Positions 13,201 through 21,811 of a DNA stretch of 64,000 nt are shown here, piece after piece. This stretch comes from Odiellus spinosus. Taxonomy: Eukaryota > Arthropoda > Arachnida > Opiliones > Phalangiidae. Under the pieces are notes generated by a model. The model ran no database searches. It had not been told where the DNA came from and saw nothing but the letters and a program-made list of their open reading frames with translations. Within the stretch, counting starts at the first letter, position 1; each line of letters opens with the position of its first letter. The DNA is taken from positions 9,116,501-9,180,500 of the forward strand of contig OY987226.1 in assembly GCA_963920705.1 (NCBI GenBank), read 5' to 3'. The position numbers and the translations under genes are program-made.

Positions 13201-13430
13201 TTAACTGGTACCAGCATTTTTACTCATGGGACAAAATTGATATCTCCATGTAGGTTTTAATTTATCAGTTTGGTCATACATATAGATTAAATTTTGGTAT
13301 AGGCAAATTTACGACACGTTTCATTGAAACTACTTAAGGTTTTTATAGACTTTGGTTTTTATTTAATGTGTATTAATTATCGCATCCTGGTTTTCAATTA
13401 GCCATTGAAGCTGAAAAGACTTCTCAGTGA
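1225..13430 (+). CDS. cib: Multi-exon beta-thymosin-repeat actin-binding protein gene (ciboulot/thymosin-beta-like), 5' end outside window
   Basis: Beta-thymosin repeats bind actin monomers; ciboulot is the three-repeat Drosophila member. Inferred coding exons: 1225-1293, 2080-2388, 2486-2590, 2700-2804, 2917-3030, 4992-5105, 5193-5306, 5757-5876, terminal 6093-6124, 7890-7964, 8424-8537, 8787-10844, 10901-11365, terminal 11654-11877, 12574-12675, terminal 13402-13430. All internal exons are phase 1-1 and multiples of three. Eight repeats of the form (E/D)-x-F/I...LK-x-x-KT-x-EK-x-x-LP(T/S)K are visible. The last repeat and tail (HAETKEKN...PTKE-AIEAEKTSQ-stop) closely resemble the ciboulot C-terminus as I remember it. 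The very large exon and three alternative ends make this far longer than a classical ciboulot. The gene symbol is an orthology guess; the family call is firm. Confidence 0.8.
2080..2388 (+). CDS. cib: Thymosin gene exon 2: beta-thymosin repeat with linkers
   Basis: A 309-base phase 1-1 exon between acceptor CCATAAAG and donor GAG|GTAAGT. It encodes a Pro-rich lead (DGPTTPEKQPAAPFGYGSLR), then a complete repeat with INGFSKDHLKKVKTVEK, then VVLPTQEDIAAEK, and a linker ending near QSALTKR. LKKVKT is the actin-binding LKKT-type core and the LPTQEDIAAEK end matches the beta-thymosin C-terminal helix cap. The acceptor is chosen by phase; an upstream AG at 2057 would break the phase pattern. Confidence 0.8.
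2486..2590 (+). CDS. cib: Thymosin gene exon 3: Arg/Ser-rich linker
   Basis: A 105-base phase 1-1 exon between AAAAG and the donor CCAG|GTAATT. The peptide contains ERPSFARQDSASRRGRPP and NRQESLKKP. The RQDS and RQES pairs look like an internal duplication and like basophilic-kinase phosphorylation sites (inference). No thymosin core is present. Confidence 0.65.
2700..2804 (+). CDS. cib: Thymosin gene exon 4: beta-thymosin repeat
   Basis: A 105-base phase 1-1 exon encoding NELLASLEEF, AELKPVKTVYKDVFPTKE and splitting the next codon at donor G|GTATAT. LKPVKT replaces LKKTET. The acceptor (TATTGTAG at 2699) has a weak pyrimidine tract but is the only nearby AG that keeps phase 1. The open frame continues both ways, so a longer reading cannot be excluded without transcripts. 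Confidence 0.65.
2917..3030 (+). CDS. cib: Thymosin gene exon 5: beta-thymosin repeat
   Basis: A 114-base phase 1-1 exon with acceptor ATTGCAG and donor GAAG|GTATAA. It starts with the end of the preceding module (D-IEFERDQQ, the EK-type tail), followed by LRGIQNFGHNKLKRCKTNEK and IVLPTKE. The 114-base length is repeated exactly by the exons at 4992, 5193 and 8424. Confidence 0.82.
3619..4011. mobile_element. TTAA-flanked fold-back miniature transposon in the thymosin gene intron
   Basis: The left end reads TTAA-AGCCCCTATCTGC and the right end GCAGATGGGGCCT-TTAA, giving inverted ends with TTAA target duplication. Imperfect inverted arms run towards a perfect 40-bp palindrome at 3760-3799 centred on CCCTTTAAAGGG. 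There is no open reading frame, so it is non-autonomous. TTAA duplication is typical of piggyBac-type (and Kolobok) elements. Confidence 0.7.
4992..5105 (+). CDS. cib: Thymosin gene exon 6: beta-thymosin repeat
   Basis: A 114-base phase 1-1 exon with acceptor TTGGCAG and donor GAAG|GTATGG. The peptide runs D-VLQERLQQDLKSGVENF, YKLKRTKTKEKICLPKAE. LKRTKTKEK is the actin-binding core. It follows a 1.96-kb intron that carries the fold-back element at 3619. Confidence 0.82.
5193..5306 (+). CDS. cib: Thymosin gene exon 7: beta-thymosin repeat
   Basis: A 114-base phase 1-1 exon with acceptor AATTATAG and donor GATG|GTAATT. The peptide includes MQELLNNIQGFSKF, KLKPTKTVEKNVLPSKD. A run of about 22 T follows in the intron. 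It is very close to the repeat at 8424 (GF-x-K-x-x-L(K/R)...VEKNVLPSKD), which suggests a recent exon duplication. Confidence 0.85.
5757..5876 (+). CDS. cib: Thymosin gene exon 8: repeat tail plus short polyproline linker
   Basis: A 120-base phase 1-1 exon with acceptor TTAACAG and donor CTG|GTACAT. It begins DIAKEKVERRG, which completes the beta-thymosin motif of the previous exon, and continues into YVPPPPPVTADVARSRQT. The five prolines could bind profilin or SH3/EVH1 domains (inference). Confidence 0.75.
6093..6124 (+). CDS. cib: Thymosin gene exon 9: alternative terminal exon
   Basis: After the acceptor GACTTTACAG the phase-1 reading gives GDSVASGSKD and then TGA at 6122-6124. No in-frame donor precedes the stop, so it acts as a short alternative 3' end directly after exon 8. 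An AATAAA occurs at about 6605, distant but usable. The call rests on a good acceptor and the matching phase only. Confidence 0.5.
6448..6605. mobile_element. Short inverted-repeat element, CTGCGGTCACACTAG family
   Basis: The inverted ends are AAGCTGCGGTCACACTAG and CTAGTGTGATCACAGCTT, about 158 bp apart, with no coding capacity. Related ends occur at 27371-27658 and, inverted, at 30401-30700. It sits in the intron after exon 9 of the thymosin gene. Confidence 0.55.
7890..7964 (+). CDS. cib: Thymosin gene exon 10: small Arg/Ser linker
   Basis: A 75-base phase 1-1 exon with a strong acceptor (TTTTTTTCTAG) and donor AATG|GTGAGG. The peptide RLKAPNSDVTRSRSPSSNRY has SR/SP motifs. It carries no actin-binding core. 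Its good splice signals and conserved phase support it despite the small size. Confidence 0.7.
8424..8537 (+). CDS. cib: Thymosin gene exon 11: beta-thymosin repeat
   Basis: A 114-base phase 1-1 exon with acceptor TTTTTTCAG and donor GATG|GTAATT. The peptide reads AGTGANLEELLTGITGF, NLRKVKVVEKNVLPSKD. LRKVKVVEK keeps the basic core but has Val where Thr is usual. The module is completed by DILMEK at the start of the next exon. Confidence 0.85.
8597..8706. repeat. Intronic imperfect hairpin
   Basis: CAGCTTGCCAAAGGCAGGAA pairs, with a few mismatches, with TTCCGCCTTTGGTAAGCT about 60 bases downstream, and flanking CACACAG pairs with CTGTGTA. The arm and loop sizes could suit a small-RNA precursor or the remains of a transposon; the sequence does not decide. 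Confidence 0.4.
8787..10844 (+). CDS. cib: Thymosin gene exon 12: giant exon with polyproline, acidic and Pro/Thr-repeat regions
   Basis: A 2,058-base (686-codon) phase 1-1 exon between acceptor TTCTTGTAG and donor ACGA|GTAATT. Counting from Met at 8795: residues about 54-110 hold four proline tracts of 5-10 residues spaced by Gly/Met-Pro linkers, like formin FH1 or WASP profilin-binding regions. Residues 147-197 are acidic and helix-prone. Residues 217-256 are a beta-thymosin repeat (KLKPTQTVERNTLPTQQDIE). Residues 280-308 are a Glu/Ser/Asp run. Residues about 390-545 hold a degenerate KTTVTPTPAKP repeat. A further acidic block lies near 595-612. The donor is inferred from phase; reading through gives a stop about 40 bases later, a possible retained-intron end. 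Confidence 0.78.
10901..11365 (+). CDS. cib: Thymosin gene exon 13: acidic and Pro/Gln-rich region
   Basis: A 465-base phase 1-1 exon with acceptor TTATTTACAG and consensus donor TATG|GTGAGT. It starts with an acidic run (EESSEETETESEEEED) like the two in exon 12, then a Gln/Pro/Asn-rich segment and a second SSSEETESEDE block, ending RYPY. If the donor is not used, the frame continues to TGA at 11461-11463, giving an alternative end. Probably disordered; no known domain. Confidence 0.72.
11654..11877 (+). CDS. cib: Thymosin gene exon 14: alternative terminal exon with basic tail
   Basis: Acceptor CATCAACAG followed by a phase-1 frame: AKQPSMDQARTREDSQQ..., ending RRRVIIRKSPQPQNA and TAG at 11875-11877. 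It has no thymosin repeat. Using this exon excludes the final thymosin repeat at 12574, so at least two C-termini are expected. Tandem SP/SPSP sites suggest phosphorylation (inference). Confidence 0.65.
12574..12675 (+). CDS. cib: Thymosin gene exon 15: last beta-thymosin repeat
   Basis: A 102-base phase 1-1 exon with acceptor ATAAATCAG. The peptide includes IQQEKLRQNIEGFD, LKHAETKEKNWIPTKE. LKHAETKEKN is the closest match in the window to the LKHTETNEKN core of ciboulot. The donor G|GTTTGA is weak, yet the next exon joins in phase and completes the motif exactly. Confidence 0.82.
13402..13430 (+). CDS. cib: Thymosin gene exon 16: canonical C-terminal tail and stop
   Basis: After the acceptor TTTTCAATTAG the phase-1 frame gives AIEAEKTSQ and TGA at 13428-13430. 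(P)TKE-AIEAEK is the typical end of insect ciboulot-type proteins, which ties this tiny exon to the gene. Candidate poly(A) signals AATAAA lie near 13993 and 14044. Confidence 0.75.
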
Positions 13431-14440
13431 AGGAATCGTCCAGAATGAAAAAAAAATGTGGACTTTTTCTAAATAAGCTCCTTTCCCCAATTTTTCTCTT
13501 TTTAAAAAAAAAATCAACAAACGAATTTTTGTATTATTTTTCTGAAAAAAAAATGTGTGCGTGAATTTAAGTATAAAATCCACAAAACAAAAAGTAAATT
13601 GATCTGGAAATACTGGAAGTTTGGATGGGTTTATTTTTGAGCTTTGGGGTTGGCTTAAATTAATTATTCGTTTCTTAAAATCATTTTTTTTCCTTCAATG
13701 TATAAATTACGATAATTCTTTTCATTGGCAAAGAAAAATTGGGTTTTGTTTGCTTGTACGGTGCCAAAAAGTATTACTACTATTACTATCTTTAAAAAAA
13801 AAAATTGTTTATAATAATACTGTTTAACTTAGAGCTAAATTTTTCCTTTAACTAACTTTGCAATTCAATATTAATTTTTCGTACACAAAAAAACTAGGCA
13901 AGAAGCTCTTAAAGCGTAAATTAAATGTTTCCGTTGTATTTAATTTTTTGTTAAACTTCTGTTTATCATTGTATTCAGCCCCTGGCCTTAAATAAAACTG
14001 ACCACCACAAAACAAAATGGTTAAAGTTTTCTAAATTAGTATCCTAAATAAAATCCTAAGACCTGACAAAAATTTCCCGAGGCTGTTTAGTTTTTCAATT
14101 TTTACATTATTTTTATGTGCTCATATAGAATATCGAAGTAATCGGCTTAACATACGAGGAAAAATCTTCTAGTTTGGTGAAAAATGATTTTGAAAAATTC
14201 CACCATTTTTCAATTTGAACCTTATTTGACCAAATAAGATTTTTTGTTCTCCTTGGGGAAGCCCATCTCTTTTATTCTATCAAAGCGCATTCACCTGTGA
14301 AGTAAAACCGACTTGTGTAAAAAAAAAAAGGCCTCGCGAATTTTCAGTTTCTAAAGAAAAAGCGCGATCAATTTGGCAAGGCCCGTAACGAGTCTGGTTG
14401 TGTGTCTATTTTATATTAAAAACACAAGTAACTTTTGGAG
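13431..14440. other. 3' flank of the thymosin gene, convergent with gene A
   Basis: AT-rich, no gene recognised. It should hold the 3' UTR of the last thymosin exon (AATAAA near 13993 and 14044) and lies tail-to-tail with gene A. Confidence 0.5.
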
Positions 14441-14453
14441 TATTATATAGGTT

Positions 14454-14459
14454 TTTATT
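14454..14459 (-). terminator. Poly(A) signal of gene A
   Basis: AATAAA on the minus strand, 47 bases past the stop of gene A. Confidence 0.6.
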
Positions 14460-14505
14460 ATCACACAAATTCTTTTTACAAAATGTTTTGAACCGTAACA
14501 AATGT

Positions 14506-16043
14506 TTACCCCAAGAAACCACCTTTTCCTCCTGCATGGGGATAGATCCCAAACCCTTTTCCAAACCCACCTTTCCCCAAACCACCCGCTTTGGCACCCC
14601 CACCAGCTCCAAATCCGGTACTGCCAATTCCTCCAGCTCCTCCACCGGCTGCTGAGCCACCTTTGTATCCACCAATTCCACCAGCCCCAAACTGTCCAAG
14701 TCCAAGACCACCCAAGAAACCACCCTTGCCGCCATAAGCTCCGCCTTTTCCAAAGGTACCACCGAAACCACCCTTGGCTCCTTTTCCAATAGCAGTGTCC
14801 AATCCGAACGTCTTGGTGTTAGCGAAGGCCTTATAACAAGAAGAAAGTCCGGTATGACTTAAAGGGAGCCCAAAGGGGGTGCAAAAGACCAATATGGGGG
14901 GGGAAGACATTTTTAAAAAACGTCACTATCACGTGATAGGGAACTATTGTTCGTGAAGAGCCCTGGCGTAAATAGGCATCATCCGGATCCGGGGTGGAGC
15001 CACGAGGCCCACGTTGGAGTAGGGAGTGGGAGGACTCGGGGAAACGCGGAATACTACATATCGGGGAACGCGCCCAAACACCTAGCGCCAGGATAGTTCT
15101 AGCGGCTATTTTGAACCCCACAATTGGTTCCCATGATGACGTATTTTAAAAATGTCGACCCCTCTATTTGCACCCCCTTTGGGCTCCCTTTAACGATTGA
15201 TAACATCAGTGTATTTAAACTTACTTTCGTGTGACCGCCAAAGAAAGTTCCACCAAAACCACCTCCTTTGCCTCCTAAACCACCGAACCCTCCTCCGGCT
15301 TTGGCCCCGCCTAATCCTCCAAGACCCGCGACGCCATGTTTTCCTTCATTTAAAAATAATCATTTCATGAAACTGGGTTTTATTTAAAATAATCTCTGTT
15401 AAACATGCTTACCGAAACCAGCTCCACCTCCGAATCCGTGTCCCTTGAAGCCCTTGCCTCCAAATCCTCCTTTCCCATAACCTGAAAAAAATAATGGACT
15501 GTAATCATCTGCAGCCTCAATCCATCTCTTGGAATATAACTTTTGTATTTAAACATGAACATAATTTGAACTTTTAAAGGCTAATTAATTATTGATAAAT
15601 ACCTCCTCCTACCGCACCAAGAGCTCCACCTTTTCCAATACCACCGGCTCCTATTTTTAAATAATTTTTAATAACATTGTATTATTAACTTTAACTAAAA
15701 TTGAATGTATAATTTCATACCTCCAACTCCAGCAAAGGCTGGAAAGCCACCTCCACCAACACCTTCGAAATTACATTTTAATTTAATTATAACAGTACCA
15801 TGAAGTTAATTTTCTTCTATATTCTATTGAGTTGAAATTTACCTCCGATTCCGGTTGCAGAAGCTAACAGGTCACCTTTAGCTTCAGCTTCGGAGTATTC
15901 CATCATGGAATAGCCGCTTCCTTTTACCACTGACGTTATGACACACAATACCGAGATCTTAAAGAAGTTTTTTCAGTTGTTATGGATTTTATGAGTTTCT
16001 GGAGTTGACTTTGCGGCTACAATATACTTACAAGAGCCCACAT
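14506..16043 (-). CDS. Gene A: secreted glycine-rich protein with the KTF-LDTA block
   Basis: Seven coding exons, 5' to 3' on the minus strand: 16043-16032, 15957-15843, 15762-15721, 15650-15603, 15481-15413, 15343-15225, 14829-14506; about 242 residues. The signal peptide MWALISVLCVITSVVKG is split by an intron after four codons, as is common in insect cuticle genes. The mature part starts SGYSMMEYSEAEAKGDL and then becomes Gly-rich (GGFGG, GKGG) in four small exons. The block GGHTK|AFANTKTFGLDTAIGKG spans the last intron; the C-terminus is Gly-rich and ends PHAGGKGGFLG. There is no RR chitin-binding consensus. A close paralogue is gene B. A structural matrix or cuticle role is inferred; the family name is unknown to me. 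Confidence 0.8.
14859..15193. mobile_element. TTAA-flanked miniature transposon in the last intron of gene A
   Basis: Perfect 23-bp inverted ends starting AGGGAGCCCAAAGGGGGTG and its reverse complement are flanked by TTAA on both sides; total length about 335 bp. It lies wholly in the 395-base intron of gene A. It is GC-richer than its surroundings, has no ORF and looks like a recent insertion because the ends are intact. Confidence 0.85.
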
Positions 16044-16097
16044 GGTGAGATTGATGGCAATTCTTGTTCTGATACAGTTTCGGATACTGTCTCAATC

Positions 16098-16105
16098 CTT
16101 ATATA
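16098..16105 (-). promoter_or_regulatory. TATA box of gene A
   Basis: TATATAAG on the minus strand, about 55 bases upstream of the ATG, which puts transcription start near 16070. Confidence 0.7.
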
Positions 16106-18960
16106 CCGAAACTGTTTTTCTTGGGATGGTTAAAATTGGATTTAACTAAACAGTTTTGCAATTATTATATTTAGAATAGAAAACTCAGTAAAGCGTCTAC
16201 TTCTTAAAATGATCGTCTATTGTTGGATATTTATTATTTTTGAAATAATATATATTTAGGTGTTTCTGAAACATTAAACTACGTGTTTGGTTCGATGGTT
16301 TTAAGATGTCATTGGATTTATTAATACAACAGATATGCTTAAATTATTTCTCTCAAATAAAAGCTAAAATATTTCTAAAGAAATTCTAAAAATACGAGAT
16401 TATATTTTTGTTTCGGGTGTGAACTAACTTGTTTACTGAAGGTGAAAAGGTTTTCACGCCTAAAATACAAATTTAAATACCCCGCGCAACTCCCCTTGAC
16501 TGATTGAAGCATCGTAATTGTTGACGTCATTCCAGATCTTGCTGTAGTTATTTTAATTCGAAAACATTAAAATTGATATTTATCGATGAAAAAACGGTTA
16601 TACTAATTAAATTCAAAGTTTCAGATTTTATATTTTTTAATTATTTAATCTAAAATAATAAAACTGTATTAATATCTAATCTCCCTGAGTCATTTTCATA
16701 GTCGTTTTCAAGGTCAAGTAGCGATTCGGTAACGTTAGATCGAAAGGCATTTGATCGAATTTGATAAAGGCGTGTTTCAATGTTTGGTCCTATCTGATCC
16801 TTCTTGGTCCTATGAATAAAATAAATTTGATCAAATGCCCCAAAAAATCTAATAAAATTCGATCGAATGTCTCAAACAACTAAAATTCTATAATTTGAAC
16901 CCATTTTCTCATCAAATTCGACCAAATGAAGATTCGATCAAACGTCACACCGTAACCGTTCGAACTATTGCCTTTCGAGCAAACGACGGTTAACGACCCT
17001 TAAGTGGCCTTCACCATTCGAGGTTTCGAGCCGGGCGAACTTGGCGAAGCACGTTGGCGTAAGTTGATAAAACATTAATTGTTGGATTTACATGATAGTT
17101 ATGATAATTTTCGAGAAGTTTATTGAAACGTGTTAGTGAGAAGCTAATAAAATTACTTCAGAATGTGCGAAAAATGGATATTCGTGTGGAATCGGGAATC
17201 GGGACTTTCGGGTAGTAAGTGATTTGGCGGCATTTTTCCATAAAAGTGAAGCCGCGTTTCAGTGGTCTTGCCAAGGCCTAGCGTTTTTAATGCAGTTTTA
17301 TTTCTTCAAACACGAAATTGTTGTAATTGGGATATAATTATCTTCGTGTAAGGTTAAAGACGTGAACCAAAAAAAGTACAAGGTCAAATCATTAGTCTTA
17401 GGCTAGTCTCGCCTTTAATTATCGAGTCAAATGGTGCATCATCAAGTGGAATTTTTGTGTACTTCAAGAACTAAAACTAAATTGTATGGAATTTTCTTAA
17501 TATGTCTACACGATTCTACAGAGCCTACAAGTACATCTAAGCCAGTCTCCATAGGTCTATAAAACCTGAGTGAGTGTTTCAAATCTTTTTTTATTCAATA
17601 TTATTATTTTTTGTTTGTATCTCTTATCGAGTGTTTTGACACACTGATAACTGCATTATACCTACACTATTTCGAAAAGAATTGAGTCTAAATGTAGACA
17701 TGAATATATTAGTAATCCCAGGATTGTCACACACCTGGAAATCCTGGAAAAGACAGGAAATTTAAAAATTAGTCTAAGAAGTAAGGGGAGGCTTAGGAAA
17801 TCTCTTATTAACAAGAGTATGTGAAAACCAGTATAGGTCTCAACAGAGCCCATACGTAGGCGTTGGTCTCCTCTACTACCATATAGTAACCCAAGCTTGG
17901 TATTGGCAATGAGACTTCTAAAGAGGGAGATTTATACGTGAGAAAGGGGGTAATTTAGAAGTGGCAAACTTGATAGTCTATTTTAAATTTTATCCATGCT
18001 TCCGACGAGGTAATAACTTTAAACGGACTACAAAAACGATAGTAACCTCGCTCCTCGTATAATGCGAAATATTTCAGTTAAGGGGAGGCTGTCAAAAAAC
18101 TAATTAACACTTCCGATAGAAGCCTGCGAGAAATTATTAATCCGTCTCAGTAGGGAACGGTAATTTGGCATTTTCGGGTATCGCCATCCACAAAAATATC
18201 CTATCCCCCCCCCCCCCACACCATTTCATCTCGTCCGTTGTTCCCTTTGTTTAAATCTGACTCGGCATCCCTCTGCCGATCCATAATGCCCTATTCTCCC
18301 CTTCAGAGAGGGGAAAACCGAAAATTCAGTTTCCCGGGATATTTCTCCCACCCAAGTGACCCAACCCCCTTCGCACCATTGATCTGACATTTTAGAAGTA
18401 AGGTTTATAAAGTGTCCATGATTGTAGAACATTTTTGAACTATTTGCACCATCAAAGCTGAACTCAAAAGTTCACAAGAATACTAACACAATGCACTTTC
18501 AGAGATGAACTCGGGTGTTTAGAAAATTCAAGTGTGTCTGCCTCTCGGTGTCTATCATGTACTTAGCATGATTACAGACTGATACTCTTATAGGGCTCCG
18601 GGTTTTCATTGATATTATAACATTAGAACAGGGAGGCTTCCATAAATAATTATCTAATTACTTAGATGTCCAGAACAGTGAGTTCAAAATAACACCTGTT
18701 TTTACATTAATTGTACTATATAAACGGGGAAATTTTGGGAAAGAAACTAGTTTTTAATTGTAATTTGGTATTTCGGATGATTACGGAAAAGTTATCAGTA
18801 ATTTTCCGAGAAATTTACAACTCTATTAAAAGCTGATAATATATTATTGATATTTTCGATTTTCCCTCTGAAATTCCAACTATGTAACTTACTCTGAAAT
18901 TAGCATTAATGCTGTTTGAATTAAGTTCTTTAGACTTTAGATAATGGTAAATAAGACGAA
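16106..18960. other. Intergenic region between genes A and B
   Basis: No gene recognised. Around 16728-16968 there is an imperfect inverted repeat rich in GATCGAATTTGAT-type words (GGTAACGTTAGATCG against its complement), probably a transposon remnant. A C13 run lies near 18208. A dispersed repeat lies at 18434-18545. Confidence 0.5.
18434..18545. repeat. Dispersed repeat, GAACTCAGGTGTACA family, copy 1
   Basis: TTGAACTATTTGCACCATCA and AAGCTGAACTCAAAAGTTCA recur, diverged, at 25757-25912 and 41195-41310. The copy at 25757 has inverted ends containing GACACTC. Probably an old miniature transposon. Confidence 0.5.
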
Positions 18961-18981
18961 AACCTTTAAAATATACCACAT

Positions 18982-18987
18982 TTTATT
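18982..18987 (-). terminator. Poly(A) signal of gene B
   Basis: AATAAA on the minus strand, about 225 bases after the stop codon of gene B. Confidence 0.5.
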
Positions 18988-19210
18988 AGGAGTTAGTTCA
19001 AACCAAACCATTGGTTGAAATTGTCACTTTTTTTTTTTTTTTTTTTTCATTTTTACAAACATTTCAATATTAACACAAAAATCCAATAAGCTCAATTTTC
19101 ATATTCATTACAATAACAGTAACACGTAAACGGACCGACAATTCATGAAACCCCAAGGGACTTTTAAATTTAAATATTTTAAACAGTCTTAATTATCCAA
19201 TTTAAGAATA

Positions 19211-20560
19211 TTATCTTCCGAGCAAACCGCCTCCCCCTCCGATATGAGGGGCGATACCTTTGGCGCCAAAAGCACCCCCTTTGCCCAACACACCCGCTGA
19301 ACCACCTCCCGCTCCCCCAAAGCCTTTCGCGCCGAATCCACCTTTAGCACCACCAGCCCCTGCGCCTCCTTTGAAGCCTCCGAACCCTCCGGCACCGAAC
19401 TGTCCGAGTTTTCCTCCTTTAAACCCTCCTGTTTTCGCAGCGTGACCTCCAGCTGCCCCGAAGGCCGTGCCAAATCCACCATGGGCTCCTTTACCGATAG
19501 CGGTATCCAAGGCGAAAGTCTTAGTATTGGCGAAGACCTAGATTTAGTGTCGTAAAATTAAGCCCAAAATTCTTTTATCTCCCGTTTTAATCACTCCACG
19601 CGTCAGTTAGAAATCGACAAAACTTACTTTCGTATGTCCTTTGAAAAAATGGCCACCGTAGCCACCTTTACTTCCATGTAGCCCACCGTATCCTCCACCA
19701 GCTCCGAAACCTCCCGCGCCAAATCCTTTAGCTAGACCATGTGTTCCGAAACCTTTAGCACCTCCTTGCGCGTGCCCGGCGTATCCAACACCTCCTACAC
19801 CACCAGTGGCGTGACCTCCTTTCTTGAAACCTACCAGAAATAAGAATTAGACAATACTCTATATTTACTTATTCGTACCATTTGACTTAGTCTCTTACCT
19901 TTTGTACCAAAGGCGCCAAGTCCCCCAGCTGCCCCAACTGCGCCTTTTGCGGGAGCACCACCTCCCCCTATACCTCCGCCCAAGATGGGCAAGATACCGG
20001 TTTCTGAATATGTTAAGTCTTCTCCATCATCTATTCGGGAAGTATGTACGGGCTCCAAGGCATAGACCGTACCGAGGAATCCAAGTAGTAAGATGATGAG
20101 AGCCTGACATGAGATATGGGGGTGGAATGGTTAAATTTGATTGAGACGCAACTGATATCGGTCAAGCTAACTCAATTAAGGAGGGCTGTTGGAACGGGAC
20201 TGACAAATTTAAAATACTATAACCTTAATTAGACTACTTAAACTAGACTATATAAAAGTCCGTATTCTTTTGAATTTATAAGTAGTGCAAGAAAGTGGCT
20301 CTAACTTCATCAAGTTAATCTAATTTTAAAGTTAATCTTTAATGTTGAAAGTGCCAAAACGTTTAATTGAACTTCATCTTGTGATTTAAAGATTATTTAT
20401 TTACGATACAAATGTCTAAAATTACGTCATGTCCATTGAGAACTAATTAAGTACTGAACAAGTATTTACGCTGTCAAGTAAAATTCCCAGACAAACTCTT
20501 AAGTATCTTGATTCGATTTTAAACCCGAATGGCCGTAATCATTCGACACAAACTTACCAT
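19211..20560 (-). CDS. Gene B: secreted glycine-rich protein, paralogue of gene A
   Basis: Four coding exons: 20560-20558 (ATG only), 20103-19899, 19830-19628, 19537-19211; about 245 residues. The first donor follows directly after ATG (ATG|GTAAGT). Signal peptide MALIILLLGFLGTVYA, then LEPVHTSRIDDGEDLTYSE and Gly/Ala-rich sequence. The conserved block KGHTK|VFANTKTFALDTAIGKG again crosses a phase-0 intron at the same place as in gene A. The tail keeps GQFGAGG-GG-KGG and ends PHIGGGGGLLGR, collinear with gene A. Tandem duplication is clear; function is inferred to be structural. Several His residues lie in GH pairs. Confidence 0.83.
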
Positions 20561-20606
20561 GATGATGTGAACCTCGGTTGTAAATTATTTCTTTCAACAA
20601 ATTTGG

Positions 20607-20614
20607 TTTATATA
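20607..20614 (-). promoter_or_regulatory. TATA box of gene B
   Basis: TATATAAA on the minus strand, about 47-54 bases upstream of the ATG. Confidence 0.7.
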
Positions 20615-21811
20615 CTGACGATCTAAGTCCTTGTACTCTTACTTTAGTCGGTTCCCGGAAATACTTAACTTTAAATTTAGCTTCTCTTTCATAAAATCCC
20701 CCCTAACAAAACTTTATTTAAATCTACAAATATATAAAAAGGTTTTTTTCAGTACGTCACACCTCTGTCGTTTGTTAACCATTCTTTACAAACCATGTGT
20801 TAGAAGCTACTGGAACCAAATGGGGGGAGTACATTTATATATTTTAAATCCGCTTTTAGATAAATATACTGTAATGAAACGCCTTGAATTTACAATAGCT
20901 TTAAAGTCTATCGAACCATTTAGTTTTATTCAGTCGTAAATTGTATTACGTTCAGAATTACCAGGCTGGACTATATGATTAAAGAATAAGTACCATTTAA
21001 ATTTACGAAGAATAAATTAAATTTTAGTTTGAGATTATTTAATTTCGAAATACAGCTCTCTCTCTGAGAACGGCAAAATGATCCAATACCGAAAATTCGG
21101 CGATAATCAAAGAAGCGACTACGAAAATTCGAATTAGCATCACATCAAATCTTTTTTAATGTAGCCATATACCATAATAAATATTCCTACGGCCCTAATG
21201 ACGTCGAGGGTTGGAATATGAGACATTTTTATGATTTAAAGTCACTTAATGGCTAGTAAGGTATTTTGATGAAAATGATGTCAAAACAGAGCGAGTTATA
21301 ATCAAGATATTTTGTCATGATTTTATTAAAATATCTTTGTTTCCGAAATACGGTTTAAAGAACTTTAAAAATTAATAGCTGTTTAAATTCTCGGTCGATT
21401 TTGATTTATTTGATCTCATTTTGAAGCTCATAAAGATCTCTTTTATAATAATAATAATAATATTCCATCGAACCCCCAAAACAATTCATACAGAAAACAG
21501 GTTTTGTGTATTTTAAATTCTATTATTTCGAAGGTTCTTTTCTAATATAGCCTAAACGTAATATTAAATGACACTTGACCTTTAGGTGAAACTGAATGAC
21601 TTATGAGATGGATTCTAGGCAGTCTAAGCTTTTAACATACTGAAATCTCATATTGTAACTCTTACTATATTGAAATATAATTCAATTTTAATATATTTAA
21701 CTCTGGTTAGAGAATTTTCGAAGGCCGTAGCACCTTTTTCTACAGTTAACCAGTTGTAGTTTACTGTACGTTGGAGGATATAATATCCTCTTATCTTTAA
21801 CAAACTAATCC

